Shown in pieces: positions 8,296 to 16,798 of a stretch of DNA of 64,000 nucleotides. Origin of the DNA: Glycomyces paridis (GTDB lineage: Bacteria; Actinomycetota; Actinomycetes; Mycobacteriales; Micromonosporaceae); contig NZ_STGX01000003.1 of assembly GCF_004912155.1 (NCBI RefSeq), positions 1 through 64,000 of the forward strand, written 5' to 3'. Under the pieces are notes generated by a model, which saw nothing but the letters and a program-made list of their open reading frames with translations, ran no database searches and was not told the DNA's origin. The position numbers and the translations under genes were made by a program. The first letter of the stretch is position 1. Each line of letters begins with the position of its first letter.

Positions 8296-9275
8296 GACTT
8301 CTGGTAGATCCCTTGCTCTCCGAGGCGGTGCGCGACGTTGTTCGCCACCAGCACCAGCACCAGGCCGATGACGCCCTTGAACAGGCCGGCGGCCGTGCCG
8401 AAGGACGGGCCCTCGGTGCCGATGACGCTGCGGTAGTACACGAACGTGTCGAGCACTTCGGTCGTCTGGTAGCCGATGGCGTCGCGCTGGAGCTGGTACT
8501 GCTCGAAGCCGACGTTGAGGATGCCGCCGATGTGGAGGATGAGCAGCAGCACGATGACGGGGCGGATGCCCGGGAGGGTGATGTGCCACATCCGCCGCCA
8601 CCGGTTCGCGCCGTCGACGGCCGCGGCCTCGTAGAGGCTCGGGTTGATCGAGGCGAGCGCGGCCAGGAAGATGATCATGCCCCAGCCCGCGTCCTTCCAC
8701 GCCCACTGGAGCCAGGCCAGGAACGTGAAGGTGCTCGGGTCGGACATGATGTCGAGCCGCTCCCCGCCGAAGCCCAGGAGCCAGTTGCTCACCAGGCCGT
8801 CGGAGCCGAGGACCTGCACGAACACCGTGACGACGAGGACCCACGAGAAGAAGTAGGGCAGGTACACGATCGACTGGAAGACGCTGCGCAGCTTCGTGGA
8901 CACCACGCTGTGCATGAGCAGCGCGAGCACGATCGACAGCGGGAAGAGGAAGAGCAGGTTCGCGAAGGAGTACTTCAGCGTGTTCAGCAGCGCCGGTAGG
9001 AAGTACGGGTTGTCGAACAGGCGCAGAAACCAGTCGACGCCGACGAACTGGTTCTCCCAGAACGGCCGGTACGTCTTGTAGTCCATGAACGCGATGATGT
9101 TCCACGACGAGGGCCAGTAGAAGAACACCGCGAGCTGCGCGAGGGCCGGGAGGGTCATGAGCAGGAGCGGCCAGTCGTGCCGCAGCCGCTGCCCGATCGA
9201 GCGCCTTCGCCGGAGCGAGGTCCGCTTGGCGGGCTTCTCCGCGGCGGGTGGTGCTGAAGTTTGCAGTGCTGCCAT
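8292..9275 (-). CDS. Carbohydrate ABC transporter permease, LplB-like (CUT1)
   Basis: A 327-residue permease with an Arg-rich cytosolic N-terminus (RTSLRRRRSIGQRLRHDW), six predicted helices, and the EAA loop SLYEAAAVDGANRWRRMWHITLPGIRPV near residues 220-247. It matches the LplB group, the first permease of oligosaccharide importers. Start: ATG at 9275 is chosen; an in-frame TTG at 9299 is possible but no strong ribosome site favours either. The gene is separated from the binding-protein gene by a hairpin at 9324-9360 and is coupled to the second permease by an ATGA overlap. Confidence 0.92.
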   Translation of the reverse strand: MAALQTSAPPAAEKPAKRTSLRRRRSIGQRLRHDWPLLLMTLPALAQLAVFFYWPSSWNIIAFMDYKTYRPFWENQFVGVDWFLRLFDNPYFLPALLNTLKYSFANLLFLFPLSIVLALLMHSVVSTKLRSVFQSIVYLPYFFSWVLVVTVFVQVLGSDGLVSNWLLGFGGERLDIMSDPSTFTFLAWLQWAWKDAGWGMIIFLAALASINPSLYEAAAVDGANRWRRMWHITLPGIRPVIVLLLILHIGGILNVGFEQYQLQRDAIGYQTTEVLDTFVYYRSVIGTEGPSFGTAAGLFKGVIGLVLVLVANNVAHRLGEQGIYQKS

Positions 9276-9323
9276 CGCTAATGAGATCCAGTCAGTCAAT
9301 GCCGGTGCAGGGGGACGGGAGAA

Positions 9324-9360
9324 GGCCGGGCGGTCCTATGGGAGGCGGGACCGCCCGGCC
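9324..9360 (-). terminator. Intercistronic hairpin between binding protein and permeases
   Basis: A perfect 13-bp GC stem (9324-9336 with 9348-9360) directly after the lipoprotein gene stop (9367) and before the permease genes. Such hairpins in importer operons cause partial termination or protect the upstream mRNA, raising binding protein over permease. Confidence 0.7.
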
Positions 9361-9366
9361 TGGGCC

Positions 9367-11058
9367 TTACTTGTCGCCGTGCAGCTTGTCGTAGGCGGCG
9401 GTGTAGTGCTCGCGGGCGGCCTCGCCGCCGTTCTCCAGGAAGGTCGCGACCATGTCCGGGATCGTGGACAGCTCGGCGCGGCCGAAGGCGATGTCGGCCT
9501 GCTGGTCCAGGAGCGTCTGGGCGGCGGACTTGTAGTCGGCCGGGCCCTCGACGCGCATGCCCTCCCAGATGTTCACCTCGGCGAAGTCCTTGACCGAGGC
9601 GTTGTACTCGAACTTGCGCTGGACGAAGTCCGGGTCGCCGGTGAGGAAGACCTCGACCTGGCCCGAGAAGGTCTTGAGGTTGACCGGGGCCTGGACGGTG
9701 CCGGTGCCGGCCTCGGTGAAGACCGGGATGCCGTCGTCGCCGTACTCGAAGTGCGTGCCCTCGACGCCGTAGTTGAGCAGCTCGTACTCGGTGGTGCCGT
9801 AAGGCGCCGAGCAGAAGTTCGCGACGTCGAGGATCTCCTTGACCTGGTCCTCGGTGAGGTCCTTGGACAGGAAGGTCCAGCCGTCGACGCTGAAGTTGAC
9901 GAACCGGATGGGCTTGCGGCCGTTGAAGCCGATCGCGCCGATGGGCTCGATGGCGCCCTCGGCGGTGCCGGTCTTGACCTGGTTGGAGTAGTCCGACCAC
10001 CAGGACATGCCGTCCTGGGACATGAGGATGGTGCCGTCCACGTGCAGGACGTGCCCGTCCAGGGTCCCGGTGGGGGTGTCGGGGTGGACCAGCTTCTCGT
10101 CCCAGCAGGTGCGGCGGAATTCGAGCCACTCGGTGTACTCGGGACGCTCGCAGTTGTGGACGAGCTTGCCGTCGATGTACGCCCAGCCGTCGCCGGAGGC
10201 GAGGCCGAACCACTCGGGGGAGACGTAGTCGAGGTTGAGGAAGGCCCACTTGCCGTTGGCGTCGTCGGACCAGGCGCGGGCGACTTCGAGGACCTCTTCG
10301 ACGGTGGTCGGCATCGCCAGACCGGCGTCTTCGAGGAGGTCGGTGCGCACGAACACGCCGTTGCCGGGGCCGCCGGAGAAGTTCGACGGGATGCCGAAGA
10401 CGCGGGCGGTCTCGGGGTCCTCGGGGTCGGTGGACCACACCGACTGGCCCCAGGAGTTCGTGGGCTCGCCGGCGAGGAGCGGCCAGCGCTCGGAGATGTC
10501 GCCCTTGATGATGTCGGTGAGGTCGTAGAAGGTGTTGACCACCGTCTCCTGGAAGTTCGGGTGCGCGTAGAGCATCCAGGCGAAGATGTTGATGCCGTCG
10601 CCGAACTCGTTGGCGGCCAGCCACTGCACCGAGGTGTCGGCGAAGGTGTTGCCGTCGGCCTGGCGCAGGTTGATCTTGGTGCCGCCCCACGCCTCCTGGA
10701 GGGTCGCGAAGTACGGGTCGTCGCCGGCCGGGGGCGAGCCCCACATCGCGACGGTGATCTCGTACTCGCCCTTGCCCTCGGCGGCCGTGGTGATGGCCGG
10801 CGCCGGCTCGGGGTAGGTGGTGAAGCCCGAAGGGTGGTTCGGCGGCTCGCCCACGAGGTCGGGCTGGACCGGGAGCTCGTACTCCTTGTAGGTCGGCAGG
10901 AAGTCGAAGCCCTCGGTCGCCTGGGCGGCGCCGTCGCCCGACTCGATGTCGCCGCAGGCGGCGAGGATGGGCAGGCCCGCGGCCCCGGCGGCGCCGAGAC
11001 CGGCCACCTTGAACAGGGAGCGGCGCCGGATGGGCGACCTGTCGGAGGGAGTAGCCAC
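9367..11058 (-). CDS. Extracellular solute-binding lipoprotein of the carbohydrate importer
   Basis: A 563-residue exported lipoprotein. The N-terminus has a twin-arginine-like segment (SPIRRRSLFKVAGLGAAG) and a lipobox ending ILAACG at about residues 25-30, so it should be lipid-anchored outside the membrane, perhaps by the Tat route. Length and the ProIFSFDGW-like sections fit LipO/LplA-type family 1 binding proteins that capture oligosaccharides. The GTG at 11058 is chosen because AAAGGAC lies 7 bases upstream. It is first in the operon, ahead of two permeases, and diverges from a ROK regulator with a shared operator-like dyad. The actual ligand is unknown. Confidence 0.9.
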   Translation of the reverse strand: MATPSDRSPIRRRSLFKVAGLGAAGAAGLPILAACGDIESGDGAAQATEGFDFLPTYKEYELPVQPDLVGEPPNHPSGFTTYPEPAPAITTAAEGKGEYEITVAMWGSPPAGDDPYFATLQEAWGGTKINLRQADGNTFADTSVQWLAANEFGDGINIFAWMLYAHPNFQETVVNTFYDLTDIIKGDISERWPLLAGEPTNSWGQSVWSTDPEDPETARVFGIPSNFSGGPGNGVFVRTDLLEDAGLAMPTTVEEVLEVARAWSDDANGKWAFLNLDYVSPEWFGLASGDGWAYIDGKLVHNCERPEYTEWLEFRRTCWDEKLVHPDTPTGTLDGHVLHVDGTILMSQDGMSWWSDYSNQVKTGTAEGAIEPIGAIGFNGRKPIRFVNFSVDGWTFLSKDLTEDQVKEILDVANFCSAPYGTTEYELLNYGVEGTHFEYGDDGIPVFTEAGTGTVQAPVNLKTFSGQVEVFLTGDPDFVQRKFEYNASVKDFAEVNIWEGMRVEGPADYKSAAQTLLDQQADIAFGRAELSTIPDMVATFLENGGEAAREHYTAAYDKLHGDK

Positions 11059-11115
11059 GTTGCTGTCCTTTCGGTCGTACTGGTGAGGGTTGGTACTAGG
11101 GGGGTGTAGCCGCAA

Positions 11116-11140
11116 TTAGTTCGGCTATTCGATAAACTAA
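11116..11140. promoter_or_regulatory. ROK-type operator dyad
   Basis: Arms TTAGTT (11116-11121) and AACTAA (11135-11140) form a 25-bp inverted repeat. ROK repressors such as XylR use TTAGTTT...AAACTAA sites. It overlaps the proposed -10 of the importer operon and lies between that operon and the divergent ROK gene. Confidence 0.6.
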
Positions 11141-11167
11141 AGTAGCGCACGGTGACAGCCCGCACAA
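11139..11167 (-). promoter_or_regulatory. Promoter of the carbohydrate importer operon
   Basis: On the minus strand TTGTGC (11162-11167) and TACTTT (11139-11144) are separated by 17 bases. The -10 overlaps one arm of the dyad at 11116-11140, so bound repressor would block it. Confidence 0.5.
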
Positions 11168-11318
11168 GCCGGGGGTCAGGCGAAACGGGCGCGGATTGAT
11201 CACGATTGGGGAACGGCCCTTGCCGGTGAACGCGCGCATGCGACACCGTCGGGGACTGCTCACCTAGCGCTTGTCGCCATCCCCGAGAATGGGTCACGAG
11301 TTACATCTGGAGGAGAAC

Positions 11319-12563
11319 ATGGCGATGCGCATAGCGGCGAAGTCGGCCGGACCGGACGGCGACGAAGCGCTGCGACGCGCCAAGCGCGCCGACTTCACCG
11401 ACGTGCGGGCCAACAACCTGGGCTTCGTCCTCCGGCAGGTCCGCGTCGAGGGCCGGTGCTCGCGCGCCGACCTGGCGGCCAAGACCGGCCTGAACAAGGC
11501 CACGGTCTCCTCGCTCGTCGCCGAGCTCATCGAGCGCCGCGTCCTGCGCGAGTCCGGCTCGGTCATCGGCAACATCGGGCGCCCCGCGGTGCTCCTGAGC
11601 GTCGACAGCGGCTACTACGCCTCGATCGGCGTCGAGGTCAACGTGGACTACATGGCCCTGGTCGCGGTCGACCTGGCGGGCAACCGGCTCCTGAGCTGGC
11701 GGCGCGCCCACGACGGCGCGGGCTCCTCGGCGGGCCGGTCGGTCTCGGCCATCGCCGGGCTCGCCAAGCGGGCGGTGGACAAGATGGACGCCGAGGGCCG
11801 CCAGATCCTCGGCCTCGCCGTCGCCGTCCCGAGCATGATCGACCACAAGGGCGTCGTGCGCAACGCGCCCCGGCTGGGCTGGACGGACTTCGACCTCGCC
11901 TCCCGCCTGCGCAGCGCCATGCGCGACCCGCAGTACGCCGTCTCGGTCGACAACGACGCCAACCTGGGCGCGGTCGCCGAGCAGCGCTTCGGCGCCTGGG
12001 CCGACATGTCGAACATGATCTACCTGACCGGCGAGATCGGCCTCGGCGCCGGCCTCATCATCGACGGCGAGCTGCGCCGCGGCGCCGCGGGCTTCGCGGG
12101 CGAGTTCGGGAACCTCTTCGTCGAGATCGACGGGAGCATCGGTCGCGTCGAGGACCTCGCGAGCATCCGCACCGCCCTGATCGAGCTCTCCGAGGCCGAG
12201 GACATCAACTCCACCGAGGTGGAGGCCGAGGTCGAGGACATCGTCACCCGGGCCCGCGCGGGGGAGGACCGCGTCATCGCGGTCCTGGAGCGCATGGGCC
12301 GCGCGCTCGGCGCGGGCATCGCCCTCGCCGTGGACCTGCTCAACCCCGAGGTCGTGGTCCTCGGCGGCCACTACCAGGCCCTGAGCCCGTGGCTCCTGCC
12401 CGCGGCCGAGGCCGAGCTGGGCTCGCGCGCGTTCGCGCCCGAGTCCGGGGGCGTCGAGGTCGTCGTCTCCTCCCTCGGCCACGAGGCGCCCGCGCTCGGC
12501 GCGGCGACCGGCATCCTCAACGACATCGACGCGGGAAGGATGCCCACCCCGCTCGGGCGTTGA
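11319..12563 (+). CDS. ROK-family transcriptional repressor
   Basis: A 414-residue regulator: N-terminal winged helix-turn-helix (about 25-90, SRADLAAKTGLNKATVSSLVAELIERRVL) and a C-terminal ROK sugar-kinase-like domain (DNDANLGAVAEQRFG, GEIGLGAGLIIDGEL, GAAGFAGEFGN). ROK repressors release DNA on sugar binding. The usual Cys-rich zinc site (CxCGxxGC) after the GEFGN strand is absent; the region reads IDGSIGRVEDLAS, so metal binding is not expected. ATG at 11319 is supported by CTGGAGGAG just upstream. It is divergent from the importer operon and faces toward the GH3 gene, so it probably controls the locus. Confidence 0.9.
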   Translation: MAMRIAAKSAGPDGDEALRRAKRADFTDVRANNLGFVLRQVRVEGRCSRADLAAKTGLNKATVSSLVAELIERRVLRESGSVIGNIGRPAVLLSVDSGYYASIGVEVNVDYMALVAVDLAGNRLLSWRRAHDGAGSSAGRSVSAIAGLAKRAVDKMDAEGRQILGLAVAVPSMIDHKGVVRNAPRLGWTDFDLASRLRSAMRDPQYAVSVDNDANLGAVAEQRFGAWADMSNMIYLTGEIGLGAGLIIDGELRRGAAGFAGEFGNLFVEIDGSIGRVEDLASIRTALIELSEAEDINSTEVEAEVEDIVTRARAGEDRVIAVLERMGRALGAGIALAVDLLNPEVVVLGGHYQALSPWLLPAAEAELGSRAFAPESGGVEVVVSSLGHEAPALGAATGILNDIDAGRMPTPLGR

Positions 12564-12673
12564 CACGCTCCCACGGTTGTTTCGCGATTGTTACCCCGAC
12601 CGTTTTCGCAGGCCCCCGCCTCGCGGAAGCGGTGAAAACCGTCATTAGCACACGTTGGCGCCCGTACGCGGCC

Positions 12674-12703
12674 TTGACGCCGGGCCGGGCCCGGGTGTAG
12701 AAA
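12674..12703 (+). promoter_or_regulatory. Promoter of the GH3-lacI operon
   Basis: TTGACG (12674-12679) and TAGAAA (12698-12703) with an 18-base spacer. The predicted start near 12710 is immediately upstream of the first LacI-type operator. The 12564-12857 gap contains this and the two operators only. Confidence 0.55.
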
Positions 12704-12717
12704 TCTTGCAATCCCAA

Positions 12718-12731
12718 TCGAAGCGCTTCGA
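12718..12731. promoter_or_regulatory. LacI-family operator 1
   Basis: Perfect 14-bp palindrome TCGAAGCGCTTCGA with the central CG typical of LacI/CcpA-type sites. An identical copy lies 44 bp downstream. Confidence 0.8.
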
Positions 12732-12761
12732 AAGCCGTCACCAGCTGTAACGCCATCGTCA

Positions 12762-12775
12762 TCGAAGCGCTTCGA
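12762..12775. promoter_or_regulatory. LacI-family operator 2
   Basis: A second exact TCGAAGCGCTTCGA palindrome, 44 bp centre to centre from the first and 83 bases before the GH3 start. Two downstream sites suggest cooperative binding or a transcription roadblock by the LacI protein encoded at the operon end. Confidence 0.8.
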
Positions 12776-12857
12776 CGGCGGAGATCACACCCGGCACCGT
12801 CTCCACCCCAGGCGCCCCGCACAGCCAGCGACAGCGAAGTCCACAAGGAAGTCCCAC

Positions 12858-15689
12858 ATGAACGACCCGCGTCCCGCCTTCCGCGACACCAGTCTTTCCC
12901 GCGACGACCGCATCGCCGACCTCCTCTCCCGCCTCACGCTCGAAGAGAAGCTCGGACTCCTCCACCAGTACCACCGGCCCGTCGAACGGCTCGGCATGGG
13001 CCCGTTCAAGACCGGCACCGAAGCCCTCCACGGCCTCGCCTGGCTCGGCGAGGCCACCGTCTTCCCCCAGGTCGTCGCGCTCGGCGCCACCTGGAACCCC
13101 GAGCTCGTCGAACAGGTCGGCGCCGCCGTCGCCGACGAGGTCCTCGCCTTCAACCACGAGGACCCCGTCAAGGTCGGGCGCAACGTCTGGGCCCCCACCG
13201 TCAACCCGCTGCGCGACCCCCGCTGGGGCCGCAACGAGGAGGGCTACTCCGAGGACGCGTGGATGACCGGCCTCATGGGCGCCGCCTACGCGCGCGGGCT
13301 CAAGGGCGATGGCGAGGTCTGGAAGACCGCCCCCACCGTCAAGCACTTCCTCGCCTACGGCAACGAGGCCGACCGCTGCACCACCTCCTCGAACATGCCG
13401 CCGCGGGTGCTGCGCGAGTACGAGTTCGCCGCCCACCGCCCGGCACTGGCGGGCGGCGACGCGGTCGCGGTCATGCTCTCCTACAACCTCGTCAACGGCC
13501 GCCCCGCGCACGTGACGCCCCTGGTCAACGACGAGCTGCGCACCTGGACCGACGACGAGGTCTTCATCGTCTCGGACGCCTACGCCCCCAACAACCTCGC
13601 CCAGCTCCAGGGCTACTTCGAGGACCTCCCCACCGCGTACGCCGCCGCCGTCAAGGCCGGGCTCGACTCCTTCACCCAGGACGACGACCGCCCCGACGAG
13701 GTCCTCGGCCACCTCGCCGCCGCCCTCGAACGCGGCCTCCTCGACGAGGCCGACATCGACACCGCCGTGCGCCGCAACCTCTTCGTGCGCTTCGGCCTCG
13801 GCGAGTTCGACCCCGAGGACCCCTACGCGGGCATCGGCCGCGAAGCGGTGAACTCGCCCGAGCACCGCGCCCTCGCCCGCGAGGCCGCCGCCCAGTCGAT
13901 CACCCTCCTCCAGAACAACGGCATCCTGCCGCTCCAGGGCCCGGGCAAGCAGGCGCCCAAGAAGATCGCCGTCATCGGCCCGCTCGCCGACGTCCAGATG
14001 CAGGACTGGTACTCCGGGACGCTCCCGTACGCCGTCACCGCGCGCCAGGCCCTCGCCGAGCGCGCCGAGGTGGTCCACACCGAAGGCGTCGACCGCATCC
14101 GCCTGCGCCACAAGACCGGCTACGTGACCGCCGTCGAGGACGGCAAGGCCCTGGAGATCACCGACACCGTCGGCGCCGCCGCCCAGTTCGACCTGTTCGA
14201 CTGGGGCGGCTGGTCCTACACCGCGCGCAACGTCGCCACCGGCCTCTACCTCGACGGCCGCCGCGACGGGACCGTGGGCGCCGACTCGACCGGCCCCCAC
14301 GAGTTCGACGTCCACGAGACCTTCACCATCGTCGAGCTCGAAGGCGGCAAGCTCGCCGTCCAGCAGCGCCACGGCCCCGAAGGCGCCCCGGGCCGGTGGC
14401 TCGCCCTCCAGGACGGCCGGGTCGGCCTCGCCGAGGACCGGGCCGACGCCGCCGAGTTCGACTTCGACTTCGTGGTCAAGGGCCGCGAGGCCGCCGCCGA
14501 ACTCGCCCGCGACGCCGACGTCGCCGTCCTCGTCCTCGGCGACCACCCGCTCGTCAACGGCCGCGAGACCGAGGACCGCACCGACCTCGAACTGCCCTCG
14601 TCCCAGCGCTGGATCCTCGGGACCGTCCTCGCCGCGAACCCGAACACGATCCTCGTCACCACCTCCTCCTACCCCTACTCCGCGACCTGGGCCGCCAAGC
14701 ACGTGCCCGCGGTCCTGTGGTCGGGCCACGGCGGACAGGAGTGGGGCAACGCCCTTGCCGACGTCCTCTACGGCGACCGCGACGTCGAGGGCCGCCTGCC
14801 GCAGACCTGGTACACCGGCGCCGCCGAGCTGCCCGCGATGCTCGACTACGACATCGTCGCCTCCGACGCGACCTACCTGTACTACCTCGGCCAGCCGCTC
14901 TACCCGTTCGGGCACGGCCACTCCTACGCCGAGTTCAAGTACGCGAACCTCACCGTCGACAAGGAGCACGCCGGACCCGGCGACGAGCTCCGCGTCACCG
15001 TCGAGGTCGCCAACACCGGCGACCGCGACGGCGTCGAGGTCGTCCAGCTCTACTCCCACCAGTGCGGCTCGCGCGTCAAGCAGCCGCTGCGCCAGCTCCG
15101 CGGCTTCGACAAGGTCCGCCTCGCCGCGGGCGAGACGCGCACCGTCGCCTTCACCGTCGCCGTGGACGACCTCGCCCACTGGGACAACGTCACCGGGCGC
15201 ATGATCGTCGAGAAGAGCCGCCAGCGCCTCATGGTCGGCCGCTCGGCCGCGAACATCGTCCTGTCGGCCTCGGTCCGCGTCGACGGCGAGGTCGTCCCCG
15301 CCCGCGACCTCGCGGCCCCCGTCGCCGCCACCGCGAACGACGCCTACTCCGGCGTCCTGTGGCGCGACGAGTCGCGCACCTCGGGCGACGTCATCGCCGC
15401 CGAAGAGGCCGGCGGCTGGATCATGCTCGGCGACTGCGACTTCCGCGAGGGCGGCTACACCGCCGTCACCGCCCGCGTCGCCGGACCGGCCTCCCAGCTC
15501 ACCCTCCGCGCCGACGATCCGCTCGACGGCGACCTCCTCGCCAAGATCGACACGCCCGCCACCGGCGGCGTCTACGACTACGCGGACGTCACCGTCGACC
15601 TCGCCCGCACCGAAGGCGTCAAGGACCTCTACGTCTCCTTCGAGGGCCCCGTCCGCCTGTCCACCCTCGCCTTCGCGGAGGCGTCCTAG
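12858..15689 (+). CDS. Glycoside hydrolase family 3 beta-glycosidase (beta-glucosidase/xylosidase type)
   Basis: A 943-residue intracellular enzyme (no signal peptide). Residues about 20-330 are the GH3 TIM barrel, with the nucleophile predicted as D240 in IVSDAYAPNN; NPLRDPRWGRNEEGYSED and KHFLAYGNE are GH3 landmarks. The alpha/beta sandwich (about 340-390 and 505-640) is interrupted by a roughly 100-residue beta-trefoil (fascin-like) insert; a fibronectin-III-like domain (about 690-770) and a C-terminal beta-sandwich resembling CBM6 (about 820-943) follow. It would hydrolyse imported short oligosaccharides from non-reducing ends. AAGGAAG precedes the ATG. The stop overlaps the lacI GTG by one base. 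Glucosidase versus xylosidase cannot be decided. Confidence 0.9.
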   Translation: MNDPRPAFRDTSLSRDDRIADLLSRLTLEEKLGLLHQYHRPVERLGMGPFKTGTEALHGLAWLGEATVFPQVVALGATWNPELVEQVGAAVADEVLAFNHEDPVKVGRNVWAPTVNPLRDPRWGRNEEGYSEDAWMTGLMGAAYARGLKGDGEVWKTAPTVKHFLAYGNEADRCTTSSNMPPRVLREYEFAAHRPALAGGDAVAVMLSYNLVNGRPAHVTPLVNDELRTWTDDEVFIVSDAYAPNNLAQLQGYFEDLPTAYAAAVKAGLDSFTQDDDRPDEVLGHLAAALERGLLDEADIDTAVRRNLFVRFGLGEFDPEDPYAGIGREAVNSPEHRALAREAAAQSITLLQNNGILPLQGPGKQAPKKIAVIGPLADVQMQDWYSGTLPYAVTARQALAERAEVVHTEGVDRIRLRHKTGYVTAVEDGKALEITDTVGAAAQFDLFDWGGWSYTARNVATGLYLDGRRDGTVGADSTGPHEFDVHETFTIVELEGGKLAVQQRHGPEGAPGRWLALQDGRVGLAEDRADAAEFDFDFVVKGREAAAELARDADVAVLVLGDHPLVNGRETEDRTDLELPSSQRWILGTVLAANPNTILVTTSSYPYSATWAAKHVPAVLWSGHGGQEWGNALADVLYGDRDVEGRLPQTWYTGAAELPAMLDYDIVASDATYLYYLGQPLYPFGHGHSYAEFKYANLTVDKEHAGPGDELRVTVEVANTGDRDGVEVVQLYSHQCGSRVKQPLRQLRGFDKVRLAAGETRTVAFTVAVDDLAHWDNVTGRMIVEKSRQRLMVGRSAANIVLSASVRVDGEVVPARDLAAPVAATANDAYSGVLWRDESRTSGDVIAAEEAGGWIMLGDCDFREGGYTAVTARVAGPASQLTLRADDPLDGDLLAKIDTPATGGVYDYADVTVDLARTEGVKDLYVSFEGPVRLSTLAFAEAS

Positions 15690-16681
15690 TGGCCGCACCG
15701 GGCCGCGGCGTCACCATCGCCGACGTCGCGGCGCGCGCCGGGGTAGCGGCCAGCACGGTCTCCTACGTGCTCAGCGGCAAGCGGTCCATCTCCCCGGACA
15801 CGGCGCGGCGCGTCATGGAGGCGGTCGCCGAACTCGGCTACCACCCGCACGCCGGGGCGCGCTCGCTCGCCTCCCGGCGCTCGGGCGTCCTCGCGATGAT
15901 GCTGCCCCTGCGCGACGGCATGCACCTGCCGGTGCTCATGCAGTTCGCCTCGGGCGCCGTCACCGAGGCCCGCCGCCAGGACCAGGACGTGCTCCTCATG
16001 ACCGCCGACGAAGGACCCGCCGGACTCGCGCGGGTCGCCGCCTCGGCCATGGTCGACGGGCTCATCCTCATGGACGTGGAGGTCCGCGACCCCCGCGTCG
16101 AGGCCCTGCGCCGCCTCGGCCTCCCCAGCGTCCTCATCGGCTTCCCCGCCGACGCCGAGGGCCTCACCTGCGTCGACCTCGACTTCACGGCCGCCGGGCA
16201 GGTCTGCGCCGACTACCTCGTCGAACGCGGCTGCCGCGACATCGCCCTCCTGGGCGCCTCCGAGGCGGTCTACGAGCGCCGCACCGGCTTCGCCGAGCGC
16301 GTGCGCGAGGGCTTCCTCGGCCGCTCCGGCCCCGGCGCCGCGGTCTGGCCCTGCCCGGACGACCCGATCTCGGTGCAGCGCACCGTCAAGGAACTCCCCG
16401 CGGCCAACCCGGACCTGACGGGCCTCGCGGTCCACAACGAACCGGCCGTCGGCCACGTCATGCACGCCCTCGCCGACGCCGGCAAGCGCGTGGGGGAGGA
16501 CTTCCACGTGGTCGTCATCGGCCCCGACGAGGTCGCCGAACGCGTCCACCCGCAACTGCCGTCGGTCCTCGTGCCCGCCGAGACGCTCGCCGAGATCGCC
16601 GTGCGCCACCTCATGCGAAAACTCGACGGCCTCGACGTCCCCGCCGCGACCCTGGTCGAACCGCAGCTGACCGCCCGCTGA
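15689..16681 (+). CDS. LacI-family transcriptional regulator
   Basis: A 330-residue regulator. Residues 8-60 form the LacI helix-turn-helix and hinge (VTIADVAARAGVAASTVSYVLSGKRSISPDTARRV), followed by a periplasmic-binding-protein-like sensor domain (about 65-330). Its GTG overlaps the GH3 stop (TAGTG), so it is translationally coupled with the enzyme and sits in the operon headed by two identical LacI-type palindromes. The simplest model is autoregulated repression relieved by a sugar from the GH3 substrate. A strong terminator follows at 16687-16725. Confidence 0.92.
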   Translation: MAAPGRGVTIADVAARAGVAASTVSYVLSGKRSISPDTARRVMEAVAELGYHPHAGARSLASRRSGVLAMMLPLRDGMHLPVLMQFASGAVTEARRQDQDVLLMTADEGPAGLARVAASAMVDGLILMDVEVRDPRVEALRRLGLPSVLIGFPADAEGLTCVDLDFTAAGQVCADYLVERGCRDIALLGASEAVYERRTGFAERVREGFLGRSGPGAAVWPCPDDPISVQRTVKELPAANPDLTGLAVHNEPAVGHVMHALADAGKRVGEDFHVVVIGPDEVAERVHPQLPSVLVPAETLAEIAVRHLMRKLDGLDVPAATLVEPQLTAR

Positions 16682-16686
16682 CGAGA

Positions 16687-16725
16687 CGAACGGCCCGCGC
16701 ACTCCACGAGTGCGCGGGCCGTTCG
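16687..16725 (+). terminator. Terminator of the GH3-lacI operon
   Basis: A 17-bp stem (16687-16703 with 16709-16725) around CCACG, starting 5 bases after the lacI stop. Confidence 0.8.
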
Positions 16726-16733
16726 CGTACGAC

Positions 16734-16768
16734 GGCGGCCCCGGAACAGGTGGGGTCCCGGGGCCGCC
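16734..16768 (-). terminator. Terminator of the M23 peptidase gene
   Basis: An 11-bp GC stem (16734-16744 with 16758-16768), between the convergent lacI and M23 genes and 30 bases past the latter's stop. Confidence 0.6.
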
Positions 16769-16798
16769 GCCCTCCTTTCGGAGCGAATGCGGTCTGTG

